Shown: positions 52,684 through 62,640, numbered from the stretch's first letter. The stretch: 64,000 nt of DNA from Novosphingobium sp. Rr 2-17 (GCF_000272475.1 NZ_AKFJ01000005.1:1-64000), one strand, 5' to 3'. Translations and numbers: made by a program. Notes: generated by a model not told the origin, from the sequence alone.

Positions 52684-53571
52684 CTAGCCAGGGTTCGACC
52701 AGCGCGCGAATATCGCGGTGGGCAGCAGGCGGCCCTGATCGTCTTCGCGCACCGCCAGGTCGCCATGCTCGATGGTGCCGGGCAAGTCGGCGAACAGCTC
52801 GGCCATCAGCCCCGCCAGCGCCAGCGAGGACATCCGCACTGCATAAACGGTCAGGAACAGGAATTTGCTGTCGGCATCGAGCAGGCGGCGGCAATCGGCT
52901 AGCAGCGCCGGCAGGTTGTCTTCCAGCCGCCAGGTTTCCCCGGTCGGCCCGCGCCCGAACTTGGGCGGATCGAGGATGATGCCGTCATAGCGCTTGCCGC
53001 GCCGCACTTCGCGCGCGGTGAATTTGGCGGCATCGTCGATCATCCAGCGCACCGGGCGATCGGCCAGCCCTGACAGACCGGCATTCTCGCGCGCCTGGGC
53101 GACCGATTTCTTGGACGCATCGACGTGCGTCACCGGGCCGTGGGCGGACAGCGCCAGGGTGCCGACACCGGTGTAGCCGAACAAGTTGAGGGTGCTGGCG
53201 TCGGTGCGCCCGTGCAGCATCCCGCGCATCCAGTCCCACACCGGGGCCATGTCCGGGAAGAAGCCGAGGTGGCGGAACGGGGTGCATTGCGCGGTGAAAT
53301 TGACCTCGTTCCACGCCAGCGGCCAGCCATCGCGCGGGACGGCGCGGTCGAACTGCCAGCGGCCGCCGCCATCCTCGTCCGATCCGGGCACGAACTCGCC
53401 ATGCGCGTCCCATTCCGCCTGGCGCGGGGTCCACATCGCTTGCGGCTCGGGCCGCACGAAGCGGTAGGCGCCATAGCGCTCCAGCTTGCGGCCATGCCCC
53501 GAATCGACGAGGCCGTAGTCCGCCCAGCCCTCTCCCGCCAGGATCAGCGGCTGGGTGGTCAGGTCAGCCAT
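52684..53571 (-). CDS. Class I SAM-dependent methyltransferase (RlmI/RlmK-like, no PUA domain)
   Basis: 295 aa from the ATG that overlaps the thrC stop by 8 bp. SAM site in LNLFGYTGVGTLALSAHG and THVDASKKSVAQARENAGLSG; catalytic loop DGIILDPPKFGRGPTGETWRLEDNL (DPPKF as in rRNA cytosine-C5 methyltransferases of the RlmI group). The N-terminal part (LERYGAYRFVRPEPQAMW) is short and lacks a PUA domain. It is probably a 23S rRNA or related RNA methyltransferase, translationally coupled to thrC. Confidence 0.82.
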   Translation of the reverse strand: MADLTTQPLILAGEGWADYGLVDSGHGRKLERYGAYRFVRPEPQAMWTPRQAEWDAHGEFVPGSDEDGGGRWQFDRAVPRDGWPLAWNEVNFTAQCTPFRHLGFFPDMAPVWDWMRGMLHGRTDASTLNLFGYTGVGTLALSAHGPVTHVDASKKSVAQARENAGLSGLADRPVRWMIDDAAKFTAREVRRGKRYDGIILDPPKFGRGPTGETWRLEDNLPALLADCRRLLDADSKFLFLTVYAVRMSSLALAGLMAELFADLPGTIEHGDLAVREDDQGRLLPTAIFARWSNPG

Positions 53572-54982
53572 CGGCGCGCGGAGTCGCGTGTTCCGCCACG
53601 AACGCGCAGACCGCGTCATATTCGCCGGACAGCGCGACGCACTTTTCCTCGCGGTCGAACAGATCGCCCACGCGCGCGGGCAGCGCCGGGTGTTCGCCGG
53701 TGGCACGCTCGACGGCGTCGGGGAACTTGGCGGGGTGCGCGGTCGCCAGGGTGACGATCGGCACGGACGGATCGATGTCGCCCGCTTGCGCCAGGCTACG
53801 CGCCGCGAACAGCCCGCAAGCCGTGTGCGGATCGAGCAATTCGCCGCAAGCCTCCCAGGCCCAGCGGATGGTTTCGTCCATTTCCTCGCCGTCGGTGCGG
53901 GCGGACTGGAACAAGGCCGATGCGCCTTCGCGCTGCGCGTTGGTCAGTTGCATGCCCTTGGTCATTTCAAACCCGGCCATCTGCGCCGACAACGCCAAGC
54001 CATCGCGACCGTTGAGGTCGAACAGCAAGCGTTCGAAGTTGGAGGAGACCTGGATGTCCATCGACGGGGCCGCCGTGGGCGTGACGGTGCCTTGCGAATA
54101 GTCGCCATCGGCCAGCGCGCGGTGGAGGATGTCGTTGACGTTGGTGGCAACGATCAGCTTCTCGATCGGCAGGCCCATTTGCGCCGCGACGTAACCCGCG
54201 AAGACATCGCCGAAGTTGCCGGTCGGCACCGAGAACGCGATCTTACGCTGCGGCGCGCCCAGTTGCAGGGCGGCGGCGAAGTAATAGACCACTTGCGCCA
54301 TCAGCCGCGCCCAGTTGATCGAATTCACCGCGCCGATGGCGAAGCGATCGGTCATCGCGCGGTCGTTGAACATGCGCTTCACCATCGCCTGGGCATCGTC
54401 GAACGAGCCGTCGATGGCGATGTTATGGACGTTGGGCGCCAGCACCGTGGTCATCTGTCGGCGCTGCACGTCCGAGACGCGGCCATGCGGGTGCAGCATG
54501 AAGATGTTGACCTTGGCGCGGCCCGCCACCGCATCGATCGCCGCCGATCCGGTGTCGCCGCTGGTCGCGCCCACGATCGTCAGGTTACGGTCCGACCGGC
54601 CGAGGAATTCCTCGAACAGCAAGCCCAGCAATTGCAGCGCCACGTCCTTGAACGCCAGCGTCGGGCCGTGGAACAGTTCGAGCAGCCACTGCTGTTCGTC
54701 CAACTGCTTAAGCGGGGTCACCGCCTTGTGGGCGAAGCGGCCATAGGCCTGCGTCGTCAGTTCCAGCAGCCGCTCGTAAGTCAGGCTGCCTTCGACGAAG
54801 GGGAACATGACCTTGGCGGCGAGCTGCGCATAAGGCAGCCCGGCCATGCCCGCGATCTCGTCCGCCGAGAAGCGCGGCCACTCACGCGGGACGTAAAGGC
54901 CACCATCCGAAGCGAGGCCGGCAAGCGTCGCCCCTTCGAAATCAAGCGCCGGAGCGCTGCCGCGGGTGCTGATGTAGTCCAT
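53564..54982 (-). CDS. thrC: Threonine synthase
   Basis: 472 aa. The PLP lysine lies in FHGPTLAFKDVALQLLG; other marks are MDYISTRGSAPALDFEGATLAGLASDGGLYVP at the N-terminus, VGATSGDTGSAAIDAV, MLHPHGRVSDVQRRQMTT, SINWARLMAQVVYYFAA, and VPTGNFGDVFAGYVAAQMG. It converts phosphohomoserine to threonine. Length and motifs match the long class of ThrC. It forms a two-gene unit with the RNA-methyltransferase-like gene. Confidence 0.96.
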   Translation of the reverse strand: MDYISTRGSAPALDFEGATLAGLASDGGLYVPREWPRFSADEIAGMAGLPYAQLAAKVMFPFVEGSLTYERLLELTTQAYGRFAHKAVTPLKQLDEQQWLLELFHGPTLAFKDVALQLLGLLFEEFLGRSDRNLTIVGATSGDTGSAAIDAVAGRAKVNIFMLHPHGRVSDVQRRQMTTVLAPNVHNIAIDGSFDDAQAMVKRMFNDRAMTDRFAIGAVNSINWARLMAQVVYYFAAALQLGAPQRKIAFSVPTGNFGDVFAGYVAAQMGLPIEKLIVATNVNDILHRALADGDYSQGTVTPTAAPSMDIQVSSNFERLLFDLNGRDGLALSAQMAGFEMTKGMQLTNAQREGASALFQSARTDGEEMDETIRWAWEACGELLDPHTACGLFAARSLAQAGDIDPSVPIVTLATAHPAKFPDAVERATGEHPALPARVGDLFDREEKCVALSGEYDAVCAFVAEHATPRADG

Positions 54983-55130
54983 GACTGGCGCGGTTAGCGA
55001 GGTGCGCGCGAAATTGGAAGGTTATCCGTAGGCATTGGATGGATTCGGTGTGATGGCGGCGAGCGAAGGGTGCGACCGCTCCGTGTTGTAGTCGTCGTCG
55101 ATGCTGAGGATGCGGTTCGTACCGGCTGGA

Positions 55131-55787
55131 TCAGCTTGGAACCTTCGCGGGCAATGGCCCCAAAGACACAGCCGCGATGAGTAATACCCCCGCAAACGTC
55201 ACCGCGAACCATAATGCCTGTAGCCCCAGCGTCATGAACGCTACCGCCCCTGCCATTGCGCCGACGACAAGCCCCAGCCACAATAACAGGTATGGAAGCC
55301 AGGCAAAGGGAGGTCCTCCCATCACAGCAAGCATCAGGTGCTGCCCCAATTTAACGAGGGTGCCCGTCATATAAGTCACGCCTACGCTCACTTCGCCATT
55401 TCGTTGGAATACGGCGTTCGCCATGCCCATGGCGCTGGCCATCAGCAAAGTCGGGGCGATGGAATCGCTTGCGATCATTTCCGATAGACTGGCGAGGGCG
55501 AGCGTTGCCATGACAAGGGCCAGCACGACTTGCTTACGCCATCGCTGAGCTGCCGCACCGGCAGCGGTTCCAGCCATCACGCCGGCCACGAATGCCGCGA
55601 TCAAGGCGCCAGCGAAGAGGCTACCATGCAGGGGGGTTGCGACACCCACTGCCATACGAGTGGAATTTCCACTCATGAACGAGACGAACATGCCGTTCAA
55701 CTTGAGGAAGCCCAGAGCGTCTACAAATCCCGCCAGGATTGCAAGGCCGATGGCCAGACGTCGATGCCGATTTTCATAGCGATGCAT
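55131..55787 (-). CDS. DUF1275 (YoaK) family membrane protein
   Basis: 218 aa with six hydrophobic helices. Signature LAILAGFVDALGFLKLNGMFVSFMSGNSTRMAVG and NAVFQRNGEVSVGVTYMTGTLVKLGQ. The DUF1275 family is widespread, with no established function; a transporter is suspected. It lies alone between thrC and the alpha-galactosidase, both on the minus strand. Confidence 0.85.
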   Translation of the reverse strand: MHRYENRHRRLAIGLAILAGFVDALGFLKLNGMFVSFMSGNSTRMAVGVATPLHGSLFAGALIAAFVAGVMAGTAAGAAAQRWRKQVVLALVMATLALASLSEMIASDSIAPTLLMASAMGMANAVFQRNGEVSVGVTYMTGTLVKLGQHLMLAVMGGPPFAWLPYLLLWLGLVVGAMAGAVAFMTLGLQALWFAVTFAGVLLIAAVSLGPLPAKVPS

Positions 55788-55852
55788 GACTTGCCCCCGA
55801 AGCGCGATTCCCCGAGGCTTCTATACGCCCAATCCATGCGACGCGCGCGCCC

Positions 55853-57178
55853 TTACCTCGCTGGGGAAACTTTCAACACCAGCGCGCTGTGGGGCGCAAC
55901 GATGAAGTTGCGGCTCTTGCCCAGTTGCCCCAAGTCCTTGCCCGCCCATAGATCGCGCAGGCCCAGCTTGGTGGCCTTCAACCCCAGCATCTTGGCATCG
56001 AGAGCGATCGTTATCGGCGATTTTCCACGGTTGAGCAGGGCCACTGCCATGGCACCACCTGCCAGCGGGCGCCCCCAGATATCGGCGTCGCCTTCGCGTT
56101 TGAGGCGGTCGCCGGCTTTGCCCAAAGAGTCCTGACTTACCGCGATCAATTCGCGATTGAGGAGGATCGCGCGTGTTTCTGCGGTCATGGCCCGCGGGTC
56201 GTGCCCGGCGATCAACGGCGAGCCCATGATCGCCCATAGCGCGAAATGCGCGCGGTATTCGTCGGCGGTCATGCCGCCGTTGCCGACTTCGAGCATATCG
56301 GGATCGTTCCAGCCGCCGGGGCCGGCATGGCGACCGAGGCCAGCTTGCCGGTCGATGATCTGAAGCACGCCCATGCCCATGGCGGGCATCTTGAAGTCCG
56401 CCGGCAGGACCATTGGCGCATCGTCGACGCCGGACGCGCCGGGAGGCGCGAAGCCGGGGGGTGGGGCAAAGCCAGGGGGGGGTCCCGGCATCGGCATCTT
56501 GCCATCGGGTCCGGGTTGCGGCGGCGGACCACTGGTGCCTTCCTTGTCGAAGGCATCGGTGATGTCGCCCGTCGTGCGCCACATGTTGCCCACCGGCCTG
56601 GCCCACTTGGCAGGCTCCGACTGGCCCCATTCGCAAATGCTGAACAGGATCGGGCGACCCGTGGCCGACAAGGCATCGCGCATCTTCTGGTAGGCTGCGG
56701 GTGCGTCCATCTTTTCGAACGTACACCAATCGTATTTGAGATAGTCGACGCCCCAGGATGCGTAAGTCTGGGCGTCCCGTGCCTCGTGCCCAAGGCTGCC
56801 GGAGCGGCCTTGGCAAGTGCGGGGTCCGGCAGCCGAGTACAGCCCGAATTTCAACCCGCGAGAATGGACATAGTCTGCCAGCGCCTTGATGCCCGAGGGG
56901 AAATGCTGGGCATCGACCTGGATCGAGCCATCGGCGTTGCGGCCAAGCTGCCAGCAATCGTCAATCACGACATAGCGATAGCCGGCATCGCGCATGCCGG
57001 AAGCGACGATGGCATCCGCTACTTCACGGATCAGTTTTTCCGAAACCTGGCAGCCGAACTTGTTCCAACTGTTCCATCCCATCGGTGGCGTACGCGCAAG
57101 GCCATTATCAAGCGCCCCTACTGCCGTAGTGCCTGCCACCAGGGCTGCTGCTGAAATGAATGCCGCCAGTCTGCGCAT
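55853..57178 (-). CDS. Secreted alpha-galactosidase, GH27
   Basis: 441 aa with signal peptide (LAAFISAAALVAGTTAVGA). GH27 barrel: RTPPMGWNSWNKFGC, YRYVVIDDCWQ, LKFGLYSAAGPRTCQG, VDYLKYDWC (nucleophile Asp150), SICEWGQSEPAKW, and MGSPLIAGHDPRAM carrying the acid/base Asp. C-terminal beta domain ends LVLKVSPAR. An unusual Gly/Pro-rich insert (about residues 217-250, PPPQPGPDGKMPMPGPPPG...) interrupts the barrel after FDKEGTSG. It cleaves terminal alpha-galactose from oligosaccharides, outside the cell or in the periplasm. Confidence 0.9.
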   Translation of the reverse strand: MRRLAAFISAAALVAGTTAVGALDNGLARTPPMGWNSWNKFGCQVSEKLIREVADAIVASGMRDAGYRYVVIDDCWQLGRNADGSIQVDAQHFPSGIKALADYVHSRGLKFGLYSAAGPRTCQGRSGSLGHEARDAQTYASWGVDYLKYDWCTFEKMDAPAAYQKMRDALSATGRPILFSICEWGQSEPAKWARPVGNMWRTTGDITDAFDKEGTSGPPPQPGPDGKMPMPGPPPGFAPPPGFAPPGASGVDDAPMVLPADFKMPAMGMGVLQIIDRQAGLGRHAGPGGWNDPDMLEVGNGGMTADEYRAHFALWAIMGSPLIAGHDPRAMTAETRAILLNRELIAVSQDSLGKAGDRLKREGDADIWGRPLAGGAMAVALLNRGKSPITIALDAKMLGLKATKLGLRDLWAGKDLGQLGKSRNFIVAPHSALVLKVSPAR

Positions 57179-57252
57179 CGTCCCGTTCCCGATACTATTA
57201 TTTTTACTATCGATGCACCCTGTCCCAAGGCGCGGGCCATGTCGATCGAGAA

Positions 57253-57359
57253 TTAGAGCGTTTTCGAAGCAGGTGGAATCACCTGCTGACTCGGAAAACG
57301 CGGCGAAACAAGAAGCTAGAGCAACCGAGCCGATGCAATCGGATCGGAACTTGCTCTAA
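57253..57359. repeat. Palindromic interspersed repeat, copy B
   Basis: 107 bp with terminal inverted repeats TTAGAGC/GCTCTAA. First module: GCGTTTTC...GAAAACGC enclosing GCAGGTG-GAAT-CACCTGC. Second module: TAGAGCAA/TTGCTCTA enclosing CCGAT-GCA-ATCGG. Its right end supplies the TAG stop of the diguanylate cyclase gene. Confidence 0.88.
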
Positions 57360-59245
57360 GCGACGGCCCCGCCGCCTGGCGCAGCGTTTGCGCGGCGCCG
57401 ATCCACCGATATCTCTGGCTCGGCTGCCACGACCGTGCAGTTGCGTCCGTTCGCCTTAGCTTGGTAAAGTGCGGTGTCAGCGCGCGCGACGATCGCATCG
57501 AGGTTACGCTCGCCGGGGGCGGCGGCGGCGATCCCGGCGCTGAACAGCAGCGGTTGGTCCAGCGAAGCGGCCGCTGCGCGTATCCGCTCTATGACGTCCA
57601 CGGCTTCGCCGGCTTTCAGGCCGGGCAGGACGATGACGAACTCCTCGCCGCCCCAACGGCCCAGGATATCGGTGTCGCGCACTTTGGCGCGCAGCACGAA
57701 GCCGAGCGCGCGCAAAGCGTCGTCTCCTGCTGCGTGGCCACCTTCGTCGTTGATCTTCTTGAAATGGTCGACGTCGATGAGTGCGAGCGACACGGGTTGC
57801 CAGGTGTCGGCGGCGCGAGCCAGGACGTCCATGCCGTGTTCCGAAGCGTCGCGACGGTTCGGGAGGCCGGTTAGTCCGTCGATCGTCGCCAGCGCTTCCA
57901 GCGATTTGCGGTGGCGGCGCCCATTCAGCACAAACAGGCCCACCCCGATCATCAGGACCACGCCAGCGCAGAAGACCATCAGCGAGATGTTGCGTGAATA
58001 GCGGACCCGCTCCTGCTGGAAGACCAGTTCGCGGCTGAGCAACCTGTTTTCGTGCGCTTGGCGATCGCTCTCCACCTGCATACGCAAGTTGGCCGTCTCG
58101 CGTGTTTTGGCCGCCTCGGTCTCTTTGCGAAAAGCATCGGAATACGCCGACAGGTCGGCGTAAGCCTTCTGGTATTGGCCCAGCGCCGCATAAGCCCTTG
58201 CGCGTGTTTCGTAGGCCGAGCCATCGTCGACGGCTCGGTTTCCGGCTGCCGCCAACACCTGGGTGGAAAGCTTCACCGCCTCTTCGTACTGTCCAACGCC
58301 CAGCGCGATGCGCGATCGTTGAGCAATAAGGCGAGGCAGAGCGATCTTCTCGTCGCCGAACAGCCTTTCGGCATTGTCGCATGCGCGCTTGGCGTCCGAG
58401 AAATGCGCAAGCTCGGTTTGTGCCTGGCAAATGGCGAGCATCGCGAAAGCGGCGAAGTGATCGTTCCTGATCCTGCGGGACAAAGTATAGGCTTTGGTGA
58501 ATTGCGCGATCGAACCGGCGTAGTCCTTGTTGTTAACCATAATCATGCCGGTGCGGTAAGCAATCGCAGCGCTTTGATACTTCTGATGCTGTTTGTCGGC
58601 CCAGCGCGCGCCCTCGTTCACCAGACTTTGCGCCTGGGCGATATCTCCGGCTTTCATCATCAGGGCGGCAAGATCTATGGCGATGCCGGCGCGCTGCGCC
58701 TCAAAGCCCTGCTGTGCCGCCATACGATAGGCCGTGCCCATCTGTCGCAACGCTTCGGCCGGCTCTTCCGACAAATAGCCAATCACTGCGCGCGAACAGA
58801 TGTCTGCGATGGACTTGGGTTCGACGAAGCGACGGGCCTCCTCGATTTGCGCCTTGATCGGAGCGATGGCAGCGCGGTTCATTTGCCCGAATGCCAGTTG
58901 GGCCAACAATTCCATGTGCGGCGGATCGCGCGGATCGGGCGCGAGTTTGAGCCCGGTCTGCGCTGCCTTCACTTCCTCGGCATTGCTTTCCAGCGTGCTG
59001 TAGGCCAGCGCCTGCGCCGCATAGAGCCAAGCCTTGTCGATCCGGTTGAGGCCTGGCCGGGCGAGTTGCCGGTTGACATCCGCCAGCGCCTTCGCCGGAT
59101 CATCGTCGATACGGCTATGCAGCTTTGCAACGATCGGGGGGGAGCCAATGCTGCACATCGCTTGCGCCGGTGCCGCGCCAAGGGAAACAGCGGCGCCAGC
59201 CAGCACGGCAAAAGCCGCATAAGCAAAAGGCAAACTCAACCGCAA
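57356..59245 (-). CDS. TPR-sensor diguanylate cyclase
   Basis: 629 aa from TTG with GGGGG seven bases upstream. Signal peptide (FAYAAFAVLAGAAVSLGAAPAQA), a periplasmic tetratricopeptide-type helical region (about residues 30-385), a coiled segment, one membrane helix (about 418-437, NISLMVFCAGVVLMIGVGLF), and a GGDEF domain. The active site is GGEEF near residue 530, and RDTD five residues before it is an inhibitory c-di-GMP site. It makes c-di-GMP from GTP, probably in response to a periplasmic signal read by the TPR region. The stop codon lies in copy B of the repeat. Confidence 0.93.
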   Translation of the reverse strand: MRLSLPFAYAAFAVLAGAAVSLGAAPAQAMCSIGSPPIVAKLHSRIDDDPAKALADVNRQLARPGLNRIDKAWLYAAQALAYSTLESNAEEVKAAQTGLKLAPDPRDPPHMELLAQLAFGQMNRAAIAPIKAQIEEARRFVEPKSIADICSRAVIGYLSEEPAEALRQMGTAYRMAAQQGFEAQRAGIAIDLAALMMKAGDIAQAQSLVNEGARWADKQHQKYQSAAIAYRTGMIMVNNKDYAGSIAQFTKAYTLSRRIRNDHFAAFAMLAICQAQTELAHFSDAKRACDNAERLFGDEKIALPRLIAQRSRIALGVGQYEEAVKLSTQVLAAAGNRAVDDGSAYETRARAYAALGQYQKAYADLSAYSDAFRKETEAAKTRETANLRMQVESDRQAHENRLLSRELVFQQERVRYSRNISLMVFCAGVVLMIGVGLFVLNGRRHRKSLEALATIDGLTGLPNRRDASEHGMDVLARAADTWQPVSLALIDVDHFKKINDEGGHAAGDDALRALGFVLRAKVRDTDILGRWGGEEFVIVLPGLKAGEAVDVIERIRAAAASLDQPLLFSAGIAAAAPGERNLDAIVARADTALYQAKANGRNCTVVAAEPEISVDRRRANAAPGGGAVA

Positions 59246-59456
59246 GAAACGACCCCCGAATCCAGAATAGCTTTGAATAGCTAATGGTTAACGCGCCGTC
59301 ACCCCATCGCGACAATGGCGGCTATGTAACCCGGATCGTACCAGCTACGGCGGACCCTGATTTGGGTCCGAAGGTGTTGTTCTGCGCTTGCGCCGGCGGT
59401 TTTGGCTAACTCTGTGTCCAAGGCAGATGTCAGCTAGCCGGTCATTGGGTGCAGCC

Positions 59457-59735
59457 TTACCGCTTCCGTCGCTTCGTCATCGGGTCGGGCTTCTTTGGCG
59501 GCTTCCATCCTGGAGGCGGATTAACGTGCTGTTGGCTTGTTCCAAGTCCCATCGCTCCTGGTTTCTGGCGAACGAGGCCCGAGGGATCGAAATCGCCTGC
59601 GGTTCCCTCCGGCACACCACGCAAAAGGCTGATCCGATCGCGGAGTAAGGCCGCCTGCTCAAAGTCCCCTTTGTCGGCTGCGTCTTGCATCGCTCGATAG
59701 AGCTCGGCGATGGCGGGTGGCTCTCGACCGTTCAA
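59457..59735 (-). CDS. UVR-motif small protein
   Basis: 92 aa if it starts at the TTG overlapping the upstream TGA (TTGA), with GGTGGG seven bases before. IAELYRAMQDAADKGDFEQAALLRDRISLLRG is a UvrB/UvrC (UVR) motif, a helical hairpin found in small DNA-damage or regulatory proteins. The tail is Pro/Lys-rich and basic (PPPGWKPPKKPDPMTKRRKR). It is translationally coupled to the DUF2236 gene. Function unknown; the UVR motif suggests a protein contact, perhaps with UvrA-type or Clp partners. Confidence 0.65.
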   Translation of the reverse strand: MNGREPPAIAELYRAMQDAADKGDFEQAALLRDRISLLRGVPEGTAGDFDPSGLVRQKPGAMGLGTSQQHVNPPPGWKPPKKPDPMTKRRKR

Positions 59736-60577
59736 CGGAAAGCCCACCGCAGAGTTTGCGCCACGCCAAGCGTGCCGGCGCGCACCAGGGTTTTCTCCAG
59801 GGGAGAAGGCGACAGCCCATGAAGCCTGCGTGCCCAACGCGGCAGAAGATCGACACCGGCCTGCGCGGCAAGCCTTCCCGGCAACGCGGTAAGTTTGTTT
59901 GATGCCGGAGGGTGCAGGATCAGGTTCGCGACTTCGGCTGTGCGCGCGTCTTTTCTCAAATGCGGGCGCGTCTCGGCCATCAGGCGATCGGCTTCATGAC
60001 GCGAGCGCGGCAACGGATGCGCTCCCATCGCGCTGCCTACCAATGCCATTTCCGCGAAGTACCGATCCTGATCCGCGCGCGACATCGACGGTTCGCCATA
60101 GCGAATCCAGGCGTTGAGGAAGCTAATGGTTTCGGTGACATGCACCCACGCGAGCAGAGCGGGATCGTTGGCCTCATAGCGCGTGCCATCGGGCATTTCG
60201 CCTGTCACCCGGTCATGGATGTGCCGCACGCGCTGGATGAGCGCTTTGCCCTGATCCTGATCAGCGTAAGTGGTAACCGCGATAAACCTGGCTGTGCTGC
60301 GCAGGCGGCCATGCATATCGGCGCGAAAGTTCGAATGATCCCAAACGCCGGCAAGCACTGCAGGATGGAGCATCTGCAAGAGGAGCCCTGTGATGCCGCC
60401 CACCATCATCGAGGCCACGTCCCCATGGACCCGCCAGGCCACCGACGCGCTATCAAACAGGGCGTTTGAACTACGCACCACCGGCCTTTCGCCGCGGTTG
60501 CTGTCGTTGAATAAGCCGACGACCTGCTGACGAATGGCCTGCTTGATCGGGTTCGTCGTGGTAACGCTGCGGCTCAT
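59732..60577 (-). CDS. DUF2236 (MpaB/latex-clearing-like) oxygenase family protein
   Basis: 281 aa, cytosolic. VHGDVASMMVGGITGLLLQMLHPAVLAGVWDHSNFRADMHGRLRSTARFI and DPALLAWVHVTETISFLNAWIRYGE are the core helices of the DUF2236/MpaB' family, some of which bind haem b and cleave double bonds; candidate His residues are in LHPAV and WVHVTET. Substrate unknown. It is co-transcribed with the UVR-motif gene. Confidence 0.85.
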   Translation of the reverse strand: MSRSVTTTNPIKQAIRQQVVGLFNDSNRGERPVVRSSNALFDSASVAWRVHGDVASMMVGGITGLLLQMLHPAVLAGVWDHSNFRADMHGRLRSTARFIAVTTYADQDQGKALIQRVRHIHDRVTGEMPDGTRYEANDPALLAWVHVTETISFLNAWIRYGEPSMSRADQDRYFAEMALVGSAMGAHPLPRSRHEADRLMAETRPHLRKDARTAEVANLILHPPASNKLTALPGRLAAQAGVDLLPRWARRLHGLSPSPLEKTLVRAGTLGVAQTLRWAFR

Positions 60578-60746
60578 GATGGTTTAACGAACGACCACGA
60601 CAATCGCTCCTGATGGCGGGCCGGAGCATACGTTCCCGCCCACGTCGGCGGTCAATGCCCGTATCTCCCGGGTGGACCTCTTGAACCTCACGGCGATCCG
60701 ATCCATCTGACGGGCGGAAGTCCGAAATATATGAGCCAAAGAAACG

Positions 60747-62633
60747 ATGACGACAGAAACTGTTAGCGCGCCCGAGACCCGCGCCTTCGAGGCGGATGTT
60801 TCAAAGCTTCTGCATATGATGGTCCATTCGGTTTATTCGGACCGAGACGTGTTCCTGCGCGAGCTTATCTCCAACGCTGCCGACGCGTGCGAAAAGCTGC
60901 GCTACGAAGCGATTGCCAGTCCGGAACTGCTCGGCGACGATGCTCAATTGCGCATCACCGTGACGCTCGACAAGGAAGCCGGGACGCTCACCATTGCGGA
61001 CAACGGCATCGGCATGAGCGCCGCCGACATGGCCGAAACGCTGGGCACCATCGCCCGTTCGGGAACGAAGGCGTTCATGGACAAGCTCACCGCAGACAAG
61101 AACGGCGAGGGGCAGCAACTCATCGGCCAGTTCGGCGTAGGCTTCTACTCGGCGTTCATGGTCGCCGGGAACGTCGAGGTCGTCTCCCGCCGCGCGGGCG
61201 AGGCAGAGGCGGCCAGTTGGTCCTCGGATGGCTCGGGCACTTACACCATCGCACCGGTCGATCCGGCGACCGCTCCTGTACGCGGGACGCGGGTTACATT
61301 GTCCTTGCTCGATGAGGCGAAAAGCTATGCTGAACGTCACACCGTCGAGCGGATCGTAAAGGCTCAGTCCGGCCATGTGCCGGTGCCCATTTTCCTGGAG
61401 GAAGCTGGCAGCGACAGTGAGGCAAGCCAGCTCGCCGACGGCGCCGCGTTGTGGACCAAGCCCAAGTCGGACATCAGCGAGGACGATTATGCCGACTTCT
61501 ATCGCAGCGTAGCAGGACAGTTCGACAAGCCGGCGCTGACGGTCCACTACCGGGCGGAGGGGCGGCACGAATATTCCGTGCTCACTTTCATCCCCGAGAC
61601 CAAGCCCTTCGACCTTTTCGAACCGGACCGCAACGGTCGCATCAAGCTCTATGTCCGGCGGGTATTCATCACTGACGAGGCAGAAATCCTTCCACACTAC
61701 TTGCGCTTCGTCCGCGGTCTGGTGGACTCGGCGGACCTACCGCTCAACATGTCGCGTGAAATGATCCAGGAAAGCCCTGTGCTTTCCGCCATCCAGAAGG
61801 GCGTAAGCAACCGGATCCTATCGGAACTGGACAAGCTCGCGGCAAGCGATGCCGATCGCTATGCGGCAATCTGGGAGAATTTCGGGGCCGTGCTCAAGGA
61901 AGGGCTCTACGAGGATTATGAGCGTCGCACCCAGTTGCTGGAGCTCACCCGCTTCAAGACGACGGCATCGAACGGAGAGTGGCGCTCGCTTCAGGACTAC
62001 GTCGGGGGCCTGAAGGAAAACCAGACGGCTATCTTCTATGCCATCGGCCCCGACCTTGACCGGATAGCGACGTCTCCTCACCTCGAGGGTTTCAGGGCTC
62101 GGGGCATCGAGGTTTTGCTGCTGCCCGACCAAGTGGACAATTTCTGGACGACGATGGGAGTCGATTATGACGGCAAGCCCTTCAAGTCGGTGACGCAGGG
62201 CGCAACCGACCTTAGTCCGATCCCTCTGGCGGAGGGAAGCGCGGAAGCTGCGAACCCTGTCCAGGACGTCAGCGGCTTTGTCGCCTTCGCCAAGGACGTA
62301 TTGGCGGATCAGGTTTCCGACGTCCGTATATCCGACCGGCTGACCACCAGTGCGGTGTGTATCGTGGCACCGGACAACGCTATGGATCTTCAACTGGAGA
62401 AGATATTGGCTTCGGCCGGTCGCGCGCCTGAACGCGCCAAGCCTGTTTTGGAAGTGAATGCTCGCCATGCGCTCATCGCCAAACTGGACCAGTCCACGGC
62501 GAGCGAGGACGAGCGGCGGGATATCGCATTCTTGCTGCTCGACGAAGCGCGTATCGCGGAGGGAGAAGCTCCCGCCGATCCGCGGGTGTTTGCAGAACGG
62601 TTGGAACGATTGATGACCAAGACTCTGGGATGA
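60747..62633 (+). CDS. htpG: Molecular chaperone HtpG (Hsp90)
   Basis: 628 aa, full length. GHKL ATPase: VFLRELISNAADACEKLRYE, TIADNGIGMSAADM, GTIARSGTKAFM, LIGQFGVGFYSAFMVA. Middle domain with YVRRVFITDEAEILPHYLRFVRGLVDSADLPLNMSRE, and C-terminal dimer region. It folds or holds client proteins at the expense of ATP in the cytosol. It stands alone and is followed by a perfect terminator palindrome. Confidence 0.97.
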   Translation: MTTETVSAPETRAFEADVSKLLHMMVHSVYSDRDVFLRELISNAADACEKLRYEAIASPELLGDDAQLRITVTLDKEAGTLTIADNGIGMSAADMAETLGTIARSGTKAFMDKLTADKNGEGQQLIGQFGVGFYSAFMVAGNVEVVSRRAGEAEAASWSSDGSGTYTIAPVDPATAPVRGTRVTLSLLDEAKSYAERHTVERIVKAQSGHVPVPIFLEEAGSDSEASQLADGAALWTKPKSDISEDDYADFYRSVAGQFDKPALTVHYRAEGRHEYSVLTFIPETKPFDLFEPDRNGRIKLYVRRVFITDEAEILPHYLRFVRGLVDSADLPLNMSREMIQESPVLSAIQKGVSNRILSELDKLAASDADRYAAIWENFGAVLKEGLYEDYERRTQLLELTRFKTTASNGEWRSLQDYVGGLKENQTAIFYAIGPDLDRIATSPHLEGFRARGIEVLLLPDQVDNFWTTMGVDYDGKPFKSVTQGATDLSPIPLAEGSAEAANPVQDVSGFVAFAKDVLADQVSDVRISDRLTTSAVCIVAPDNAMDLQLEKILASAGRAPERAKPVLEVNARHALIAKLDQSTASEDERRDIAFLLLDEARIAEGEAPADPRVFAERLERLMTKTLG

Positions 62634-62640
62634 AGTTGGA

